Origin: Crocinitomicaceae bacterium
GTDB lineage: Bacteria; Bacteroidota; Bacteroidia; Flavobacteriales_D; Crocinitomicaceae
Assembly (NCBI GenBank): GCA_021740745.1
Contig: JAIOZF010000025.1
Location: forward strand, 1-36,595
DNA: 36,595 nucleotides
Direction of reading: 5' to 3'
Shown piece after piece: positions 7,952 through 16,427 of the stretch. The notes beneath the pieces are model-generated. The model had not been told where the DNA came from and searched no databases. It saw only the letters and a list, made by a program, of their open reading frames with translations. Position numbers and translations under genes: made by a program. Position 1 is the stretch's first letter; every line of letters starts with the position of its first letter.

Positions 7952-8680
7952 CTACACATTTCGCACATAAATCAGTTTAAAACGCTTATTTCCTTGGTCA
8001 CGCTGTTCAATTTCAAATTGACTTAACGATGAAAACAACGGTGTCAATTTTTCAAATCCAAAATTACGTGAATCGAAATTCGGTTGTTTCTTAAGAATTA
8101 AAGAACCAACATCACCAAGAAAAGCCCATCCATCTTCATCTGCAGCATCTGCGACAGTGTTTTTAAGAAGGCGAAGTACTTCAGGTGTTAATTTATCGAC
8201 ATTCGTTTTATTTGTCTTGCCATTTCCGATTGCCTTGTTTTCTTCAGGATCAAGGATTTCTAAATAGATGAATTTATCACAAGCCACAATAAATGGACTC
8301 GGTGTTTTCTTTTCTCCGATACCATAAACTTGTAAACCTGCTTCTCTTAGGCGAGTAGCTAGTTTTGTGAAATCTGAATCGGATGAAACCAAACAAAATC
8401 CATCTACTTTATCAGAGTATAAAATGTCCATTGCATCAATAATCATTGCTGAATCTGTCGCATTTTTACCTGTTGTATATCCGTATTGTTGGATGGGGTT
8501 GATCGCATTTTCAAGTAAAATATTCTTCCATTTCGAAAGATGTGGCTTTGTCCAATCACCGTAAATTCGCTTGATGGTAGGAGTGCCATATTTTGTTATT
8601 TCCTCCATCATTTCTTTGATGTAACGCGAAGGTATATTGTCGCCATCAATTAAAACGGCCAGTTTTGTATCCTTAATCAT
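7952..8680 (-). CDS. NYN-domain (PIN-like) protein with C-terminal OST-HTH/LOTUS domain
   Basis: A 242-residue protein. Residues 5-150 are a NYN (LabA/DUF88-type) PIN-like nuclease fold with acidic residues in the expected places: D12 and D14 (LIDGDN), D76 (GKNATDSAMIIDAMD), and D101 and D103 (SSDSDF). Residues about 165-240 fit an OST-HTH/LOTUS domain (TPEVLRLLKNTV, then GWAFLGDVGSLI), which binds RNA in characterised proteins. Together these suggest an RNA-directed endonuclease in the cytoplasm. Substrate is unknown; only the domain assignment is firm. TAACTTTA close upstream (8687-8694, read on minus) could be part of its promoter. Confidence 0.85.
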   Translation of the reverse strand: MIKDTKLAVLIDGDNIPSRYIKEMMEEITKYGTPTIKRIYGDWTKPHLSKWKNILLENAINPIQQYGYTTGKNATDSAMIIDAMDILYSDKVDGFCLVSSDSDFTKLATRLREAGLQVYGIGEKKTPSPFIVACDKFIYLEILDPEENKAIGNGKTNKTNVDKLTPEVLRLLKNTVADAADEDGWAFLGDVGSLILKKQPNFDSRNFGFEKLTPLFSSLSQFEIEQRDQGNKRFKLIYVRNV

Positions 8681-8733
8681 AATTATTAAAGTTACAGATA
8701 AATATTGGATAGTACTAATCGAATTTTAGTGCA

Positions 8734-8766
8734 AAAAAAACACGCTCATAAGGAGCGTGTTTTTTT
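8734..8766 (-). terminator. Rho-independent terminator of the OmpA-family gene
   Basis: CACGCTC (8741-8747) and GAGCGTG (8753-8759) form a perfect 7-bp stem with a 5-base loop, flanked by A8 on the left and T7 on the right, so it can work in both directions. It begins 11 bases past the stop of the minus-strand OmpA-family gene. Confidence 0.88.
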
Positions 8767-8777
8767 GAGTCAAAATT

Positions 8778-10847
8778 TTATAAGGATAAGACTTTAAATT
8801 CTGTTCGTCGATTTAATTGACGTCCAGCATCTGTCTCATTTGTTGAGATTGGTTTTGTTTCGCCGTATCCAGCAGATTTTAATCGATCGGCTGTAATTCC
8901 TGCTTTTACCAAATAGTCAACAACAGCTTTTGCTCTATTTTCAGATAGTTTTTGGTTGTATTCATCAGCTCCTTTCGAATCCGTGTGTCCACCTAATTCT
9001 ATTTTAAGTGATGGCACATCGGTCATCAATTTAATCAAACGATTTAACTCAGCAGTTGATTCTGGACGTAAGGTAGCTTTATCGAAATCAAAGAAAATGT
9101 TCTTCAAAACGATGGTTCCACCAACTGCTAGTTTTTTCAACTCCACATCTTTCTCAACTTCTTGGAAAGCTGCTGTTTTCGGGATGTCGAAATTTTCTGA
9201 ATGGAATAAATACCCATCTTTCTTAACGGCAATTCCGTAGTTTTTACCCGCAGGAAGAGAAACCAAATACTTCCCTGTTGATGAATTTGATTTAAATGTT
9301 GCAATAACTTTATTGGCAGAGTTGTCAACGATTTCAATTTCAGCACTTAAAAATTCTTTTGAAATTGCATCAGTAATAACACCTCTCAACAAGGTAAGTT
9401 GTGCTTCTCTCACTTCAACTTCAGCTGCAATAACTGTTTCTTCGACAGGCTTCGCAGCACTTGCAATTAAGTTATCTTCGTTATTCAAAATCATTTGTTT
9501 TTCTGGACCAAGGAAAGTGATAATGTATAAATCTCTTAATCCAAGACTTTTTGAATCGAACGAAGTATAGTATCCATGACGACCATTCGCTGAAATAACG
9601 AAGAATACATCATCATCAGGTGTGTTTACAGGATAACCAATATTCTCTGGCTTGCTCCATGTTTTCGTATCCTGATTGAAGATAGATTTAAAAATATCGA
9701 ATCCACCCATCGAATTGTGTCCTTGCGAGCTAAAGTAAATTGTTTTCCCATCTGGGTGCATATAAATGCCTTCTTCGCTATATTTCGTATTGATAGTAGC
9801 TCCTAAGTTTATTGCTTCACCCCATTTTCCTTTATCATCTTTATATGATACATAAATATCGTGATCACCTAATCCATCTGGACGGTCTGAAACGAAATAA
9901 ATGGCATTACCGTCAGGAGAATAACAACCCGTTGGTTCATGGTATTTTGTGTTGATGTTTTTATTAAATGGTTCTGGTTTACTCCATTCTTTTCCTTCTA
10001 ACACGGATTCAAATAAATCACCACCGTTATCTTTTCCTAAATAAATAATGAATTTCTGTCCATCAGCTGAAACACCTGAATTCGCATCGTGATTGTCGCT
10101 ATTTACTGGTTTTGGTAAGTTCGTTCCTTTTGACCAAGTACCGTCTGCCTGACGCTCACTGATATAAATATCCTCAAACTGTTCATTGAGATAGGGGTCG
10201 ATTTTATCGCCCGTAGAACCTGGACGACGCGAAGTATAGAATAATACAGATTCATCTGCAGAAATCACTGCTCCATAGTCATTGTAGATAGAGTTGATAT
10301 TAGGTCCCAAGTTATCAATGAAAACACGAATTGGCGTTTTCACTAAATCACGGCCATTGTAGCATTGCTTAATGCGCATTGTCGTCTCTTCCCCGATTTT
10401 TGGATCTTGATTACTCATTGCAGTTTTTTGAAATTTACTATACGCTGCAATTGCTTGGTCCCAGCTCAAATTCAAGTGATAGGATTTTCCCAGATAATAC
10501 TGAATTGTTGGATCAATATTCGGATTCAACTGAAGCGCTTTTTCTAGAAAGGGTTGTGCCTTCAATTTATACATTGAGGCTAAGTAGCATTGACCTAGTT
10601 TATAGTTTAAGTCTGCATTGTTTGGATTGAAGTTTTGTGCTTTTTCGTAGTGAACAATTGCATCTTTGTAAAATACAGGTCCCTTTTCAAAAATTTCATT
10701 TCCTACAGCTAAATTTTCTTTAGCAGCTTTTAAACCATCCTTGTTTTCCTTAAAATTATCTTTATCAAACTCAACATTTTGAGCAAAGTTGACAAATGAT
10801 AGTGTCAACATAAAGAAGAGGATGCTAACTATTTTTAGATTTTTCAT
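8778..10847 (-). CDS. PorE-like outer-membrane protein (TPR, PD40 propeller, CRD, OmpA C-terminal domain)
   Basis: About 689 residues from ATG 10847, which starts directly at a signal peptide (MKNLKIVSILFFMLTLSFVN, cleavage after FAQ). Domains follow in order: TPRs (about 30-150), PD40/WD40-like beta-propeller blades with repeats such as SPDGNAIYFVSDRPDGLGDHD (in two parts: SPDGNAIYF, SDRPDGLGDHD) over about 175-440, a carboxypeptidase-regulatory-like domain (about 485-565), and an OmpA peptidoglycan-binding domain (about 575-689, with GGHTDSKGADEYNQ and NRRTEF). This order matches PorE (PG1058) of the Porphyromonas gingivalis T9SS, but there is no lipobox cysteine. A longer start at 10877 would overlap the upstream TPR gene and place ten residues before the signal peptide. 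It probably links outer-membrane structures to peptidoglycan; a direct T9SS role is inference. Confidence 0.85.
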   Translation of the reverse strand: MKNLKIVSILFFMLTLSFVNFAQNVEFDKDNFKENKDGLKAAKENLAVGNEIFEKGPVFYKDAIVHYEKAQNFNPNNADLNYKLGQCYLASMYKLKAQPFLEKALQLNPNIDPTIQYYLGKSYHLNLSWDQAIAAYSKFQKTAMSNQDPKIGEETTMRIKQCYNGRDLVKTPIRVFIDNLGPNINSIYNDYGAVISADESVLFYTSRRPGSTGDKIDPYLNEQFEDIYISERQADGTWSKGTNLPKPVNSDNHDANSGVSADGQKFIIYLGKDNGGDLFESVLEGKEWSKPEPFNKNINTKYHEPTGCYSPDGNAIYFVSDRPDGLGDHDIYVSYKDDKGKWGEAINLGATINTKYSEEGIYMHPDGKTIYFSSQGHNSMGGFDIFKSIFNQDTKTWSKPENIGYPVNTPDDDVFFVISANGRHGYYTSFDSKSLGLRDLYIITFLGPEKQMILNNEDNLIASAAKPVEETVIAAEVEVREAQLTLLRGVITDAISKEFLSAEIEIVDNSANKVIATFKSNSSTGKYLVSLPAGKNYGIAVKKDGYLFHSENFDIPKTAAFQEVEKDVELKKLAVGGTIVLKNIFFDFDKATLRPESTAELNRLIKLMTDVPSLKIELGGHTDSKGADEYNQKLSENRAKAVVDYLVKAGITADRLKSAGYGETKPISTNETDAGRQLNRRTEFKVLSL

Positions 10848-10867
10848 TTTATATTTAATTTGGCTGA

Positions 10868-11929
10868 TCAATAACAAATACTTATGGCACTTTTCGCAGA
10901 TTCAACACCTAGTTCGGCCGCTTTTTTCCAATCTTCACATGCTCCTGCGTCATCACGAACAATTTCTTTCGCATTTGCACGATTGAAATAGGCATAACCA
11001 TAATTTGGGTTGAGCTCAATAGCTTTGTTACAATCCTCAATTGCACCTTTGTAATCTTTTAATTTGAATTTTGCGCTCGCTCTGTTGTTATAAGCATAAG
11101 CGTATTTTGGATCCAATTGAATTGCTGAATTGAAATCACTAATAGCGCCTTGGTAATCAGCTGCATCATATTTCGCACTACCGCGATTGTTGTAAGCCAA
11201 GGTATATTTAGCATCAAGATTGATTGCTTTTGTATAATCAGAAATGGCTTCTTTAAATTCACCATTTTTTCTACGAGCACTTCCTAAGTTGTTATGCGCA
11301 AACGCAAGTGTTTTGTCAGCCATAACAGCCATTTTATAATCTTCGATTGCACCTTTGATATCGCCTAATTGACGTTTCGCACTGCCACGATCATTGTATG
11401 CGTATGCATAACTTTTATTGTTTTCAATCGCTTTTGTGAAATCGTTTATAGCGCTTTCAAAGTCCTTTTGATTAAATTTCATGACACCGCGATAATAATA
11501 TGCCTGCGCATATTGTGGTTTCACTTCGATTGTTTTTCCATAATCTGCTAAAGCACCATCTAAATCATTTGAAAGTTCTTTTGAACGTGCTCGGGTGAAA
11601 TAACTGTCAGGATTTTGATTGATTGCGACTGAACTATCGAAGTCTTTAATCGCTTGGTCAAATTGTTTCAATTCAAAATAACTGATTCCTCGATTGTAAA
11701 AAGCTTTTTCAAATCCAACTTTCTTTGAAATGGCTTCTGTGAAGGATTTGATAGCCTCATTGAATTGTTTGTTTTTGAATTGCTCAATACCAGAATTGTA
11801 AAGTTTGTCGGCAATTTCATTGTCTGTCTCCAGAATTATTGCCTTTACCACAGGCTGATCCTGGGCAATTGATTGATTAGTGAGTGCAGTAAACAGTATT
11901 CCGATTACCGCAGATTTAAAATAAATCAT
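10868..11929 (-). CDS. Secreted/periplasmic protein of nine TPR repeats
   Basis: A 353-residue protein with a signal peptide (cleavage near NQSIAQ, residue 23) followed by nine consecutive 34-residue TPR units up to the C-terminus. Typical repeats read YAYNNRASAKFKLKDYKGAI and TLAYNNRGSAKYDAADYQGA. TPRs are protein-protein docking surfaces; the partner is not evident. The gene ends 20 bases before the start of the PorE-like gene, so the two are probably co-transcribed and may work in one envelope complex. No enzyme domain is present. Confidence 0.88.
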   Translation of the reverse strand: MIYFKSAVIGILFTALTNQSIAQDQPVVKAIILETDNEIADKLYNSGIEQFKNKQFNEAIKSFTEAISKKVGFEKAFYNRGISYFELKQFDQAIKDFDSSVAINQNPDSYFTRARSKELSNDLDGALADYGKTIEVKPQYAQAYYYRGVMKFNQKDFESAINDFTKAIENNKSYAYAYNDRGSAKRQLGDIKGAIEDYKMAVMADKTLAFAHNNLGSARRKNGEFKEAISDYTKAINLDAKYTLAYNNRGSAKYDAADYQGAISDFNSAIQLDPKYAYAYNNRASAKFKLKDYKGAIEDCNKAIELNPNYGYAYFNRANAKEIVRDDAGACEDWKKAAELGVESAKSAISICY

Positions 11930-12000
11930 AAGGTTGATTTTTAATTGCGATATCGAATTTACAAAAACCTTTCCTAAAAATCACATTTCCTATTTCTCGA

Positions 12001-12030
12001 AAATAAAAAAAGCCGCAAAATGCAGCTTTT
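12001..12030 (-). terminator. Probable terminator of the coiled-coil gene
   Basis: AAAGC-c-GCA (12009-12017) pairs with TGC-a-GCTTT (12021-12029) across an AAA loop, with one internal C/A mismatch. Read on the minus strand it is followed by a T-rich run (12010-12001). It lies 22 bases past the stop of the gene at 12052-12435. Confidence 0.7.
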
Positions 12031-12051
12031 AAGTGTTTTTTTTTGGTTGGA

Positions 12052-12435
12052 TTACATCCATTTACTTGCGAATTCATTGAATTCAGCGCGTAATTCATTG
12101 AAGTTTTTCTCAAATGAATCTACCATGTCTTTTTCGTTGGAATGATATTCCACTTTACGGTGATCTACTGCAACTGGATTAGCATTTATTTCTTCAATTA
12201 ATACTTCTTCGTTTAATTTTACTAGATGTAAAATTTCATCGATATTGTTACGCTGAATGATTAATTGATTTTGGAAACGCTCAATTCCAACTAACACTTC
12301 ATTCGTTGTGTTTTTTGAAGCTAATTCTTCAAGGCGACCCGTTAAAATTTTAATTTCATCTTTATAGAATGACAATTTGCTTGTCCATTCTTTATTTTCT
12401 TCATGCTGTGTGTAAATTGTTCCTTGCGCTTCCAT
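12052..12435 (-). CDS. Unknown coiled-coil protein under a putative Fnr site
   Basis: A 127-residue cytoplasmic protein that I do not recognise. It has no signal peptide, membrane helix or cysteine. It is nearly all helical and charged, with heptad-like patterns over about 15-75 (SFYKDEIKILTGRLEELASK) and again over 98-127 (VDSFEKNFNELRAEFNEFAS). A break with Pro and His (ANPVAVDHRKVEYH, about 84-98) separates the two helices, so a helical hairpin or small bundle is likely. Its own promoter and terminator make it a single-gene unit. A 12-base Fnr-type palindrome with a well-placed -7 element lies upstream, so I infer oxygen-responsive expression. Confidence 0.75.
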   Translation of the reverse strand: MEAQGTIYTQHEENKEWTSKLSFYKDEIKILTGRLEELASKNTTNEVLVGIERFQNQLIIQRNNIDEILHLVKLNEEVLIEEINANPVAVDHRKVEYHSNEKDMVDSFEKNFNELRAEFNEFASKWM

Positions 12436-12468
12436 TTTTCTATAATTTTAAATATCCAACATATACTA

Positions 12469-12511
12469 CAAAGATGAATTTCATGAAGGTATTTAAATAT
12501 GATTTTGGTCA
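12469..12511 (-). promoter_or_regulatory. Putative Fnr box and -7 element of the coiled-coil gene
   Basis: On the minus strand TGACCAAAATCA (12511-12500) matches the TGA-N6-TCA core. CATCTTTG (12476-12469) is one base off TAnnTTTG. The -7 element ends 37 bases from the palindrome centre, the geometry of a class II (about -41.5) Crp/Fnr activator site. The ATG follows 33 bases later. Confidence 0.55.
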
Positions 12512-12547
12512 TGCTTCCAGGTGACTTTTATTAGTTCAAAGTGTTTT

Positions 12548-13684
12548 TTATTTGACTTTTTCTTTTTCGTATCCTAATTCATTCGCTTTTTTAAGAATAC
12601 TTTTTTGAACAGAAGTTCCAAAGTCATCTGCAATTCCAGCTTCGGTATTTTTCTTGCGCTCCTCGTCAATGTAATTCTGACGTTCTACGGCTAATTCATT
12701 AATTTTCTTTTGGTATGCTTGACGCTCAGAATCCTTTTGCTCAATTAATTTTTTCTTCTCTTCGTCTGTTTTACCTTTAAATTCTTCGGGTAATTCATCC
12801 TCTTTCAGTTCTTCTATTTTCTTTCCTTCAAGCTTTACGGCATCGATAAGGTCCCAAGAAGAGTTGCTATAATTATCTTTTGATTTAGCAATTGAGCGCT
12901 CTGCTTTTGTGGCAATGGATTGAGATTCTGCATTATTATCTTCTGCCACTTGTGACATTTTGCGCTGTGAACCGAGCGAACCATAACCATAATATGTTCT
13001 GTTCAATGAATCGTTATAGGTGTTAATAGCGTCATCGTATGGACTTACAACATGTGCAATGGCTTTATCGGAATCAATATTAAAATAATCTCCTTTCCCC
13101 AATTTTGCACCATCGTACCAAAATTCACGCACCCCTTGGTCATAATTTCCGCAGTAAATGGTATTCACTTGAATATCTCTCAATGCAGCGGTTGCACAAA
13201 CATCTTTGTAATTAATTGTACCTTGATTAAAAGGTTCGTTTCCTGCGATATAAATCATTCTCAAATCTTGAGGATGCACTGACCAATTTAATTCGCTCAG
13301 AGAAGAACTAATTACAGCACCACAATATTCGTTCCCGCCATTGGTTGTTAAACCGAATAATTTTTGGGAAATCATGTCAAGATCATTTGTTAGTTCAAGT
13401 TGTTTTCGAATGTAGTTGGATTCCGAGCTTAAACTAGAATTGCCGTAATCGTACAAAGCAATTTCAATTGTTGGAGCGGCTCCTTGATGTCGAAGGCCAC
13501 TTAAGTCATTGACGATTGTCCAAATTCTTGATTTGGCTTGTTCAATTAATCCATCCATACTGTTTGAAGTATCAAACAAGATTGCCACTTGAATTTTGCG
13601 TGGGCTAGGAGGGACAATGGCTTGTGCTAAAATGTATTGTACCGAAAATAGAAGGCCAATAAAAAGTGCTGCTAATTTTTTCAT
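12548..13684 (-). CDS. Exported VWA-domain protein with charged coiled-coil tail
   Basis: A 378-residue protein with a signal peptide (MKKLAALFIGLLFSVQYILA, cleavage after about residue 21). A von Willebrand A domain follows (about 30-225) with the metal-site motif DTSNSM (D38, S40, S42) and a TTNGGNEYCG segment that may give the distal residues. The C-terminal third (about 260-378) is Lys/Glu-rich and probably a coiled coil (KKINELAVERQNYIDEE). VWA domains use a bound divalent ion to grip protein ligands. The gene lies downstream of the cbb3 cluster on the same strand but 61 bases away from it, and nothing ties it to that pathway. Confidence 0.82.
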   Translation of the reverse strand: MKKLAALFIGLLFSVQYILAQAIVPPSPRKIQVAILFDTSNSMDGLIEQAKSRIWTIVNDLSGLRHQGAAPTIEIALYDYGNSSLSSESNYIRKQLELTNDLDMISQKLFGLTTNGGNEYCGAVISSSLSELNWSVHPQDLRMIYIAGNEPFNQGTINYKDVCATAALRDIQVNTIYCGNYDQGVREFWYDGAKLGKGDYFNIDSDKAIAHVVSPYDDAINTYNDSLNRTYYGYGSLGSQRKMSQVAEDNNAESQSIATKAERSIAKSKDNYSNSSWDLIDAVKLEGKKIEELKEDELPEEFKGKTDEEKKKLIEQKDSERQAYQKKINELAVERQNYIDEERKKNTEAGIADDFGTSVQKSILKKANELGYEKEKVK

Positions 13685-13745
13685 ACGATTGAGATTTTGA
13701 ACTGTTACATTTTAATTTTGTATTGGTTCAATCAATCTTTCGTAT

Positions 13746-14516
13746 TTATTTTTTTTCGCAGTTTTCGGGATGTGAATCATCTGCTACTCCTGAAGGACAG
13801 CAGGTCATTTCAATTTTTTTAGTTTGTTGATCAGTTATCGTAGTGCTAACTTTTGGACTGATATACGGAATATCTAAATTCATTCCTCTCAACACAATGA
13901 GCAAGCCAACGGCTGTGAGCATATATGGTATTATAACATTGATTCGTTGACGGAAGGTCGAATTGATTTTATTGGCGGCGAATCCCACGGCAATCATTGC
14001 CGGTAAAGTTCCAGCGCCAAATGCCAACATTGCTAGTGCACTTTGTCCAGGACTACCAGCTATTAGAGCGTTCATTAATCCTACATATACCATTCCACAA
14101 GGTAAAAGTCCGTTTAATGCTCCTAAAAATACATTTTTGAATGGCAGGTTACTAGAGATGACTTTCCCTAGGTTTTTACTTACAAAGGAATTTAACCCAA
14201 ACATTGGGAAAGTTGAATCGAAAATTTTACCGATATACTTTCGCCATGCATAGATGATAAGAAATACTCCTGTAATGATGCTCATTATTTGCAGAGCACC
14301 AAGTGTTTCAGCAGTTATACCAATTGCTCCAACGATAATGCCTAATTGCACATAAATCAATATTCTTCCGATGTTGTATTGTAGGATTCCAGAAAGAATT
14401 GTCAGATTGTTTTTGCGATTGACTGGAATTGCCATGGCGATGGGTCCGCACATACCAATACAGTGCAAATTGGCAGTTAAGCCAATTATAAAACCATATA
14501 GAATGAACGAATGCAT
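13746..14516 (-). CDS. SafE/DsbD_2-type membrane protein of the cbb3 locus
   Basis: A 256-residue polytopic membrane protein of the sulfite exporter TauE/SafE (cytochrome biogenesis transmembrane, PF13386-like) group. It opens with NLHCIGMCGPIAMAIP, the characteristic Cys-x3-Cys first helix (HCIGMCGP), and has about six helices. The C-terminal tail, after the last helix, is cysteine-rich (EMTCCPSGV, HPENCEKK) and may bind a metal. Such genes commonly end cco clusters in Bacteroidota and are thought to help copper delivery or maturation of the oxidase; that role is inferred here. It begins one base after ccoH, so it is surely co-translated with it. Confidence 0.85.
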   Translation of the reverse strand: MHSFILYGFIIGLTANLHCIGMCGPIAMAIPVNRKNNLTILSGILQYNIGRILIYVQLGIIVGAIGITAETLGALQIMSIITGVFLIIYAWRKYIGKIFDSTFPMFGLNSFVSKNLGKVISSNLPFKNVFLGALNGLLPCGMVYVGLMNALIAGSPGQSALAMLAFGAGTLPAMIAVGFAANKINSTFRQRINVIIPYMLTAVGLLIVLRGMNLDIPYISPKVSTTITDQQTKKIEMTCCPSGVADDSHPENCEKK

Positions 14517-14517
14517 C

Positions 14518-14940
14518 TTAAATAAGGATTGTTTGTTTTTGCATGTATTCAGTGCCCTTTACTTGATAGCGAATTTCAATATTGTAGTGACCTTTGACAA
14601 GCTTCGTTTTATCAATTAAATAGGACTTTGTATTATTTATATTGAATATTTGATCCAAATCTTTATTGTCTGGACGCTTCAATTCAATTTCAAGATTCTC
14701 ACAATTTAACGCTGTTGGAACGACCACAGAAACATGATTTTCCATGGATGTAACAACAACTTTTTCTTTGAGTTCATTTGATTTGTTCAGTGCTGTTATT
14801 TCTGACTGATAATTAATCTCACGTTGATAATAATCTTCGCTTTCCAAATCAACACTGTGACTCATTAAACTGATAACCAATACTAATATAAAAGTCATGA
14901 ATAAACTCATTCCGATAACGATTCCCTTTCCCCAATTCAT
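14518..14940 (-). CDS. ccoH: cbb3 oxidase assembly protein CcoH/FixH
   Basis: A 140-residue single-pass membrane protein. It starts MNWGKGIVIGMSLFMTF, has one N-terminal helix (about 6-27), then the FixH-type phrase ESEDYYQREINYQ and a periplasmic beta-rich domain. CcoH is needed for stable assembly of cbb3 oxidase and contacts CcoP/CcoN in alpha-proteobacteria. It lies 17 bases after ccoG and one base before the SafE-like gene. Confidence 0.92.
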   Translation of the reverse strand: MNWGKGIVIGMSLFMTFILVLVISLMSHSVDLESEDYYQREINYQSEITALNKSNELKEKVVVTSMENHVSVVVPTALNCENLEIELKRPDNKDLDQIFNINNTKSYLIDKTKLVKGHYNIEIRYQVKGTEYMQKQTILI

Positions 14941-14957
14941 AATTTAAATTTTATAGT

Positions 14958-16364
14958 TTACAATGAAGGACCAAGAAATTTCGTTTTGACAACATCAATT
15001 TCTTTTCCATTTCCTAGAATTTGAATATGCAGAATTTTCTTCCCATTGTCAATTTCATTTAACGGAAGTTTAACGATGAATCGTTCTTTTAGTGCTCCTT
15101 CTTTTTTCAAAATCATTTTTTTGACAACTGTTTCAATTTCACCCTCACCCGAACCAATTTTCAATTTAACAGAATAGTTCATTTGGGTCTTATTGATCAA
15201 ATTGATTTCAAAGATGTTGCTAACACGACCGTCATCCGTCATTTGGAAGGTTGTACCGCGCTGTCTAACAATTCGCGTTTCAAAATCTTTTCGTGTTGCA
15301 AGCAAAAAGAGCAAAACAATCATCATCCCAACAAGCAGAGCGGTATATGCTTTAACTCGTTTCGTCCATTCAAATTTCGTTCGGTTTATGATTCCGTTTT
15401 CTGAAACGAAGCGAATTAAGCCTTTTTCTTGTCCAACAGAATCCATAATTGTATCACATGCATCAATACATGCGGTGCAATTGATACATTCTAATTGAGT
15501 TCCATTGCGAATATCGATTCCGGTTGGACATACATATACACATTGCATACAATCAATACAATCTCCCTTCCCAGCTTCTTTTCGATCTTCTCCTTTTTTG
15601 AATTTCGCACGCGTTTCCCCTCTGTGATGATCATAGGCAACTGCCATTGAATTTGGATCTAAAAGCACGCCTTGTAATCTGCCATAAGGACAAATAGTTG
15701 TGCAGACTTGTTCTCTTAAACGTGCAAATACACCGTAAAATACAGTTGTAAAAACGGCAATGGAAATTAATCCACCTAAATGTTTGCCTACAGGATCTGT
15801 TTGGATATTGATTAATTGGTCTGATCCAATAATGTATGCAAGGAAAGTGTTGGCAATTAAAAAAGAAATAATCCAAAAGATGATATGTTTGATCACCCTT
15901 TTGGAGATTTTTTCCCGATTCCAAGGCATTGAATCGAGTTTCTTTTGGTACGTCCAGTCACCTTCTATTAAGTATTCAATTCGTCTGAATAGCATTTCCA
16001 TGAAAATGGTTTGGGGACAAACCCAGCCACAAAAAATTCTTCCATAAATGATGGTGAATAAAATAACGAAAACAACTGAAACAATCAAAGTAACAGCAAA
16101 CAAGAACATGTCCTGTGGCCAAAATACTTTTCCGAAAAGAATAAACTTTGGTTCAAGTACATTGAATAGCAATAATTGATGTCCACCTAATTTAATATGA
16201 GGAGCGGCGAATAGAAAGGCTAAGAGAAAATAACTAACTAGTTTTCTTTTATTGTAAAACTTTCCTTTCGGTTTTTTAGAGAATATCCAAATACGTTTTC
16301 CATCTTCATTTACTGTGGCTATTCGGTCTCTAAAAGCTTCTTCCTCTTCTATATTGTAATCCAT
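14958..16364 (-). CDS. ccoG: cbb3 oxidase accessory protein CcoG (FixG/RdxA), 4Fe-4S
   Basis: A 468-residue membrane ferredoxin-like protein. Several membrane helices (about 42-220) include FCGWVCPQTIF (C112, C116) and a CTTICPYGRLQG motif. A dicluster ferredoxin-type region follows (CIDCMQCVYVCP, then CINCTACIDACD, roughly 265-310). After a last helix comes a C-terminal Ig-like FixG domain with DGRVSNIFEINLINKT. CcoG acts as a cupric reductase that helps load copper into cbb3 oxidase in proteobacteria. All the cysteine motifs are intact. It follows ccoP with a 63-base gap. Confidence 0.95.
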   Translation of the reverse strand: MDYNIEEEEAFRDRIATVNEDGKRIWIFSKKPKGKFYNKRKLVSYFLLAFLFAAPHIKLGGHQLLLFNVLEPKFILFGKVFWPQDMFLFAVTLIVSVVFVILFTIIYGRIFCGWVCPQTIFMEMLFRRIEYLIEGDWTYQKKLDSMPWNREKISKRVIKHIIFWIISFLIANTFLAYIIGSDQLINIQTDPVGKHLGGLISIAVFTTVFYGVFARLREQVCTTICPYGRLQGVLLDPNSMAVAYDHHRGETRAKFKKGEDRKEAGKGDCIDCMQCVYVCPTGIDIRNGTQLECINCTACIDACDTIMDSVGQEKGLIRFVSENGIINRTKFEWTKRVKAYTALLVGMMIVLLFLLATRKDFETRIVRQRGTTFQMTDDGRVSNIFEINLINKTQMNYSVKLKIGSGEGEIETVVKKMILKKEGALKERFIVKLPLNEIDNGKKILHIQILGNGKEIDVVKTKFLGPSL

Positions 16365-16427
16365 TTTGCGTGCATTGTTGTATAGAATAAAAGTCGCGAG
16401 TTATTGTGACTTTTACTGTAACATTGG

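Noticed and set aside
7794-7980. Stop-to-stop frame of nearly 60 codons on the minus strand after the NYN gene, with protein-like content (HQAFGSIFFIIPDEILTTLN)
   Set aside because: No ATG in frame and it overlaps the end of the NYN gene out of frame. It might be a decayed gene remnant, but chance cannot be excluded in AT-rich DNA.
12548-13684. VWA gene as part of the cbb3 operon
   Set aside because: Same strand, but separated by 61 bases and without any functional tie; I list it as independent.
13685-13745. TTGAAC...GTTCAA inverted repeat after the SafE-like gene as a terminator
   Set aside because: Only six pairs with a long loop and no T-run in the right place.
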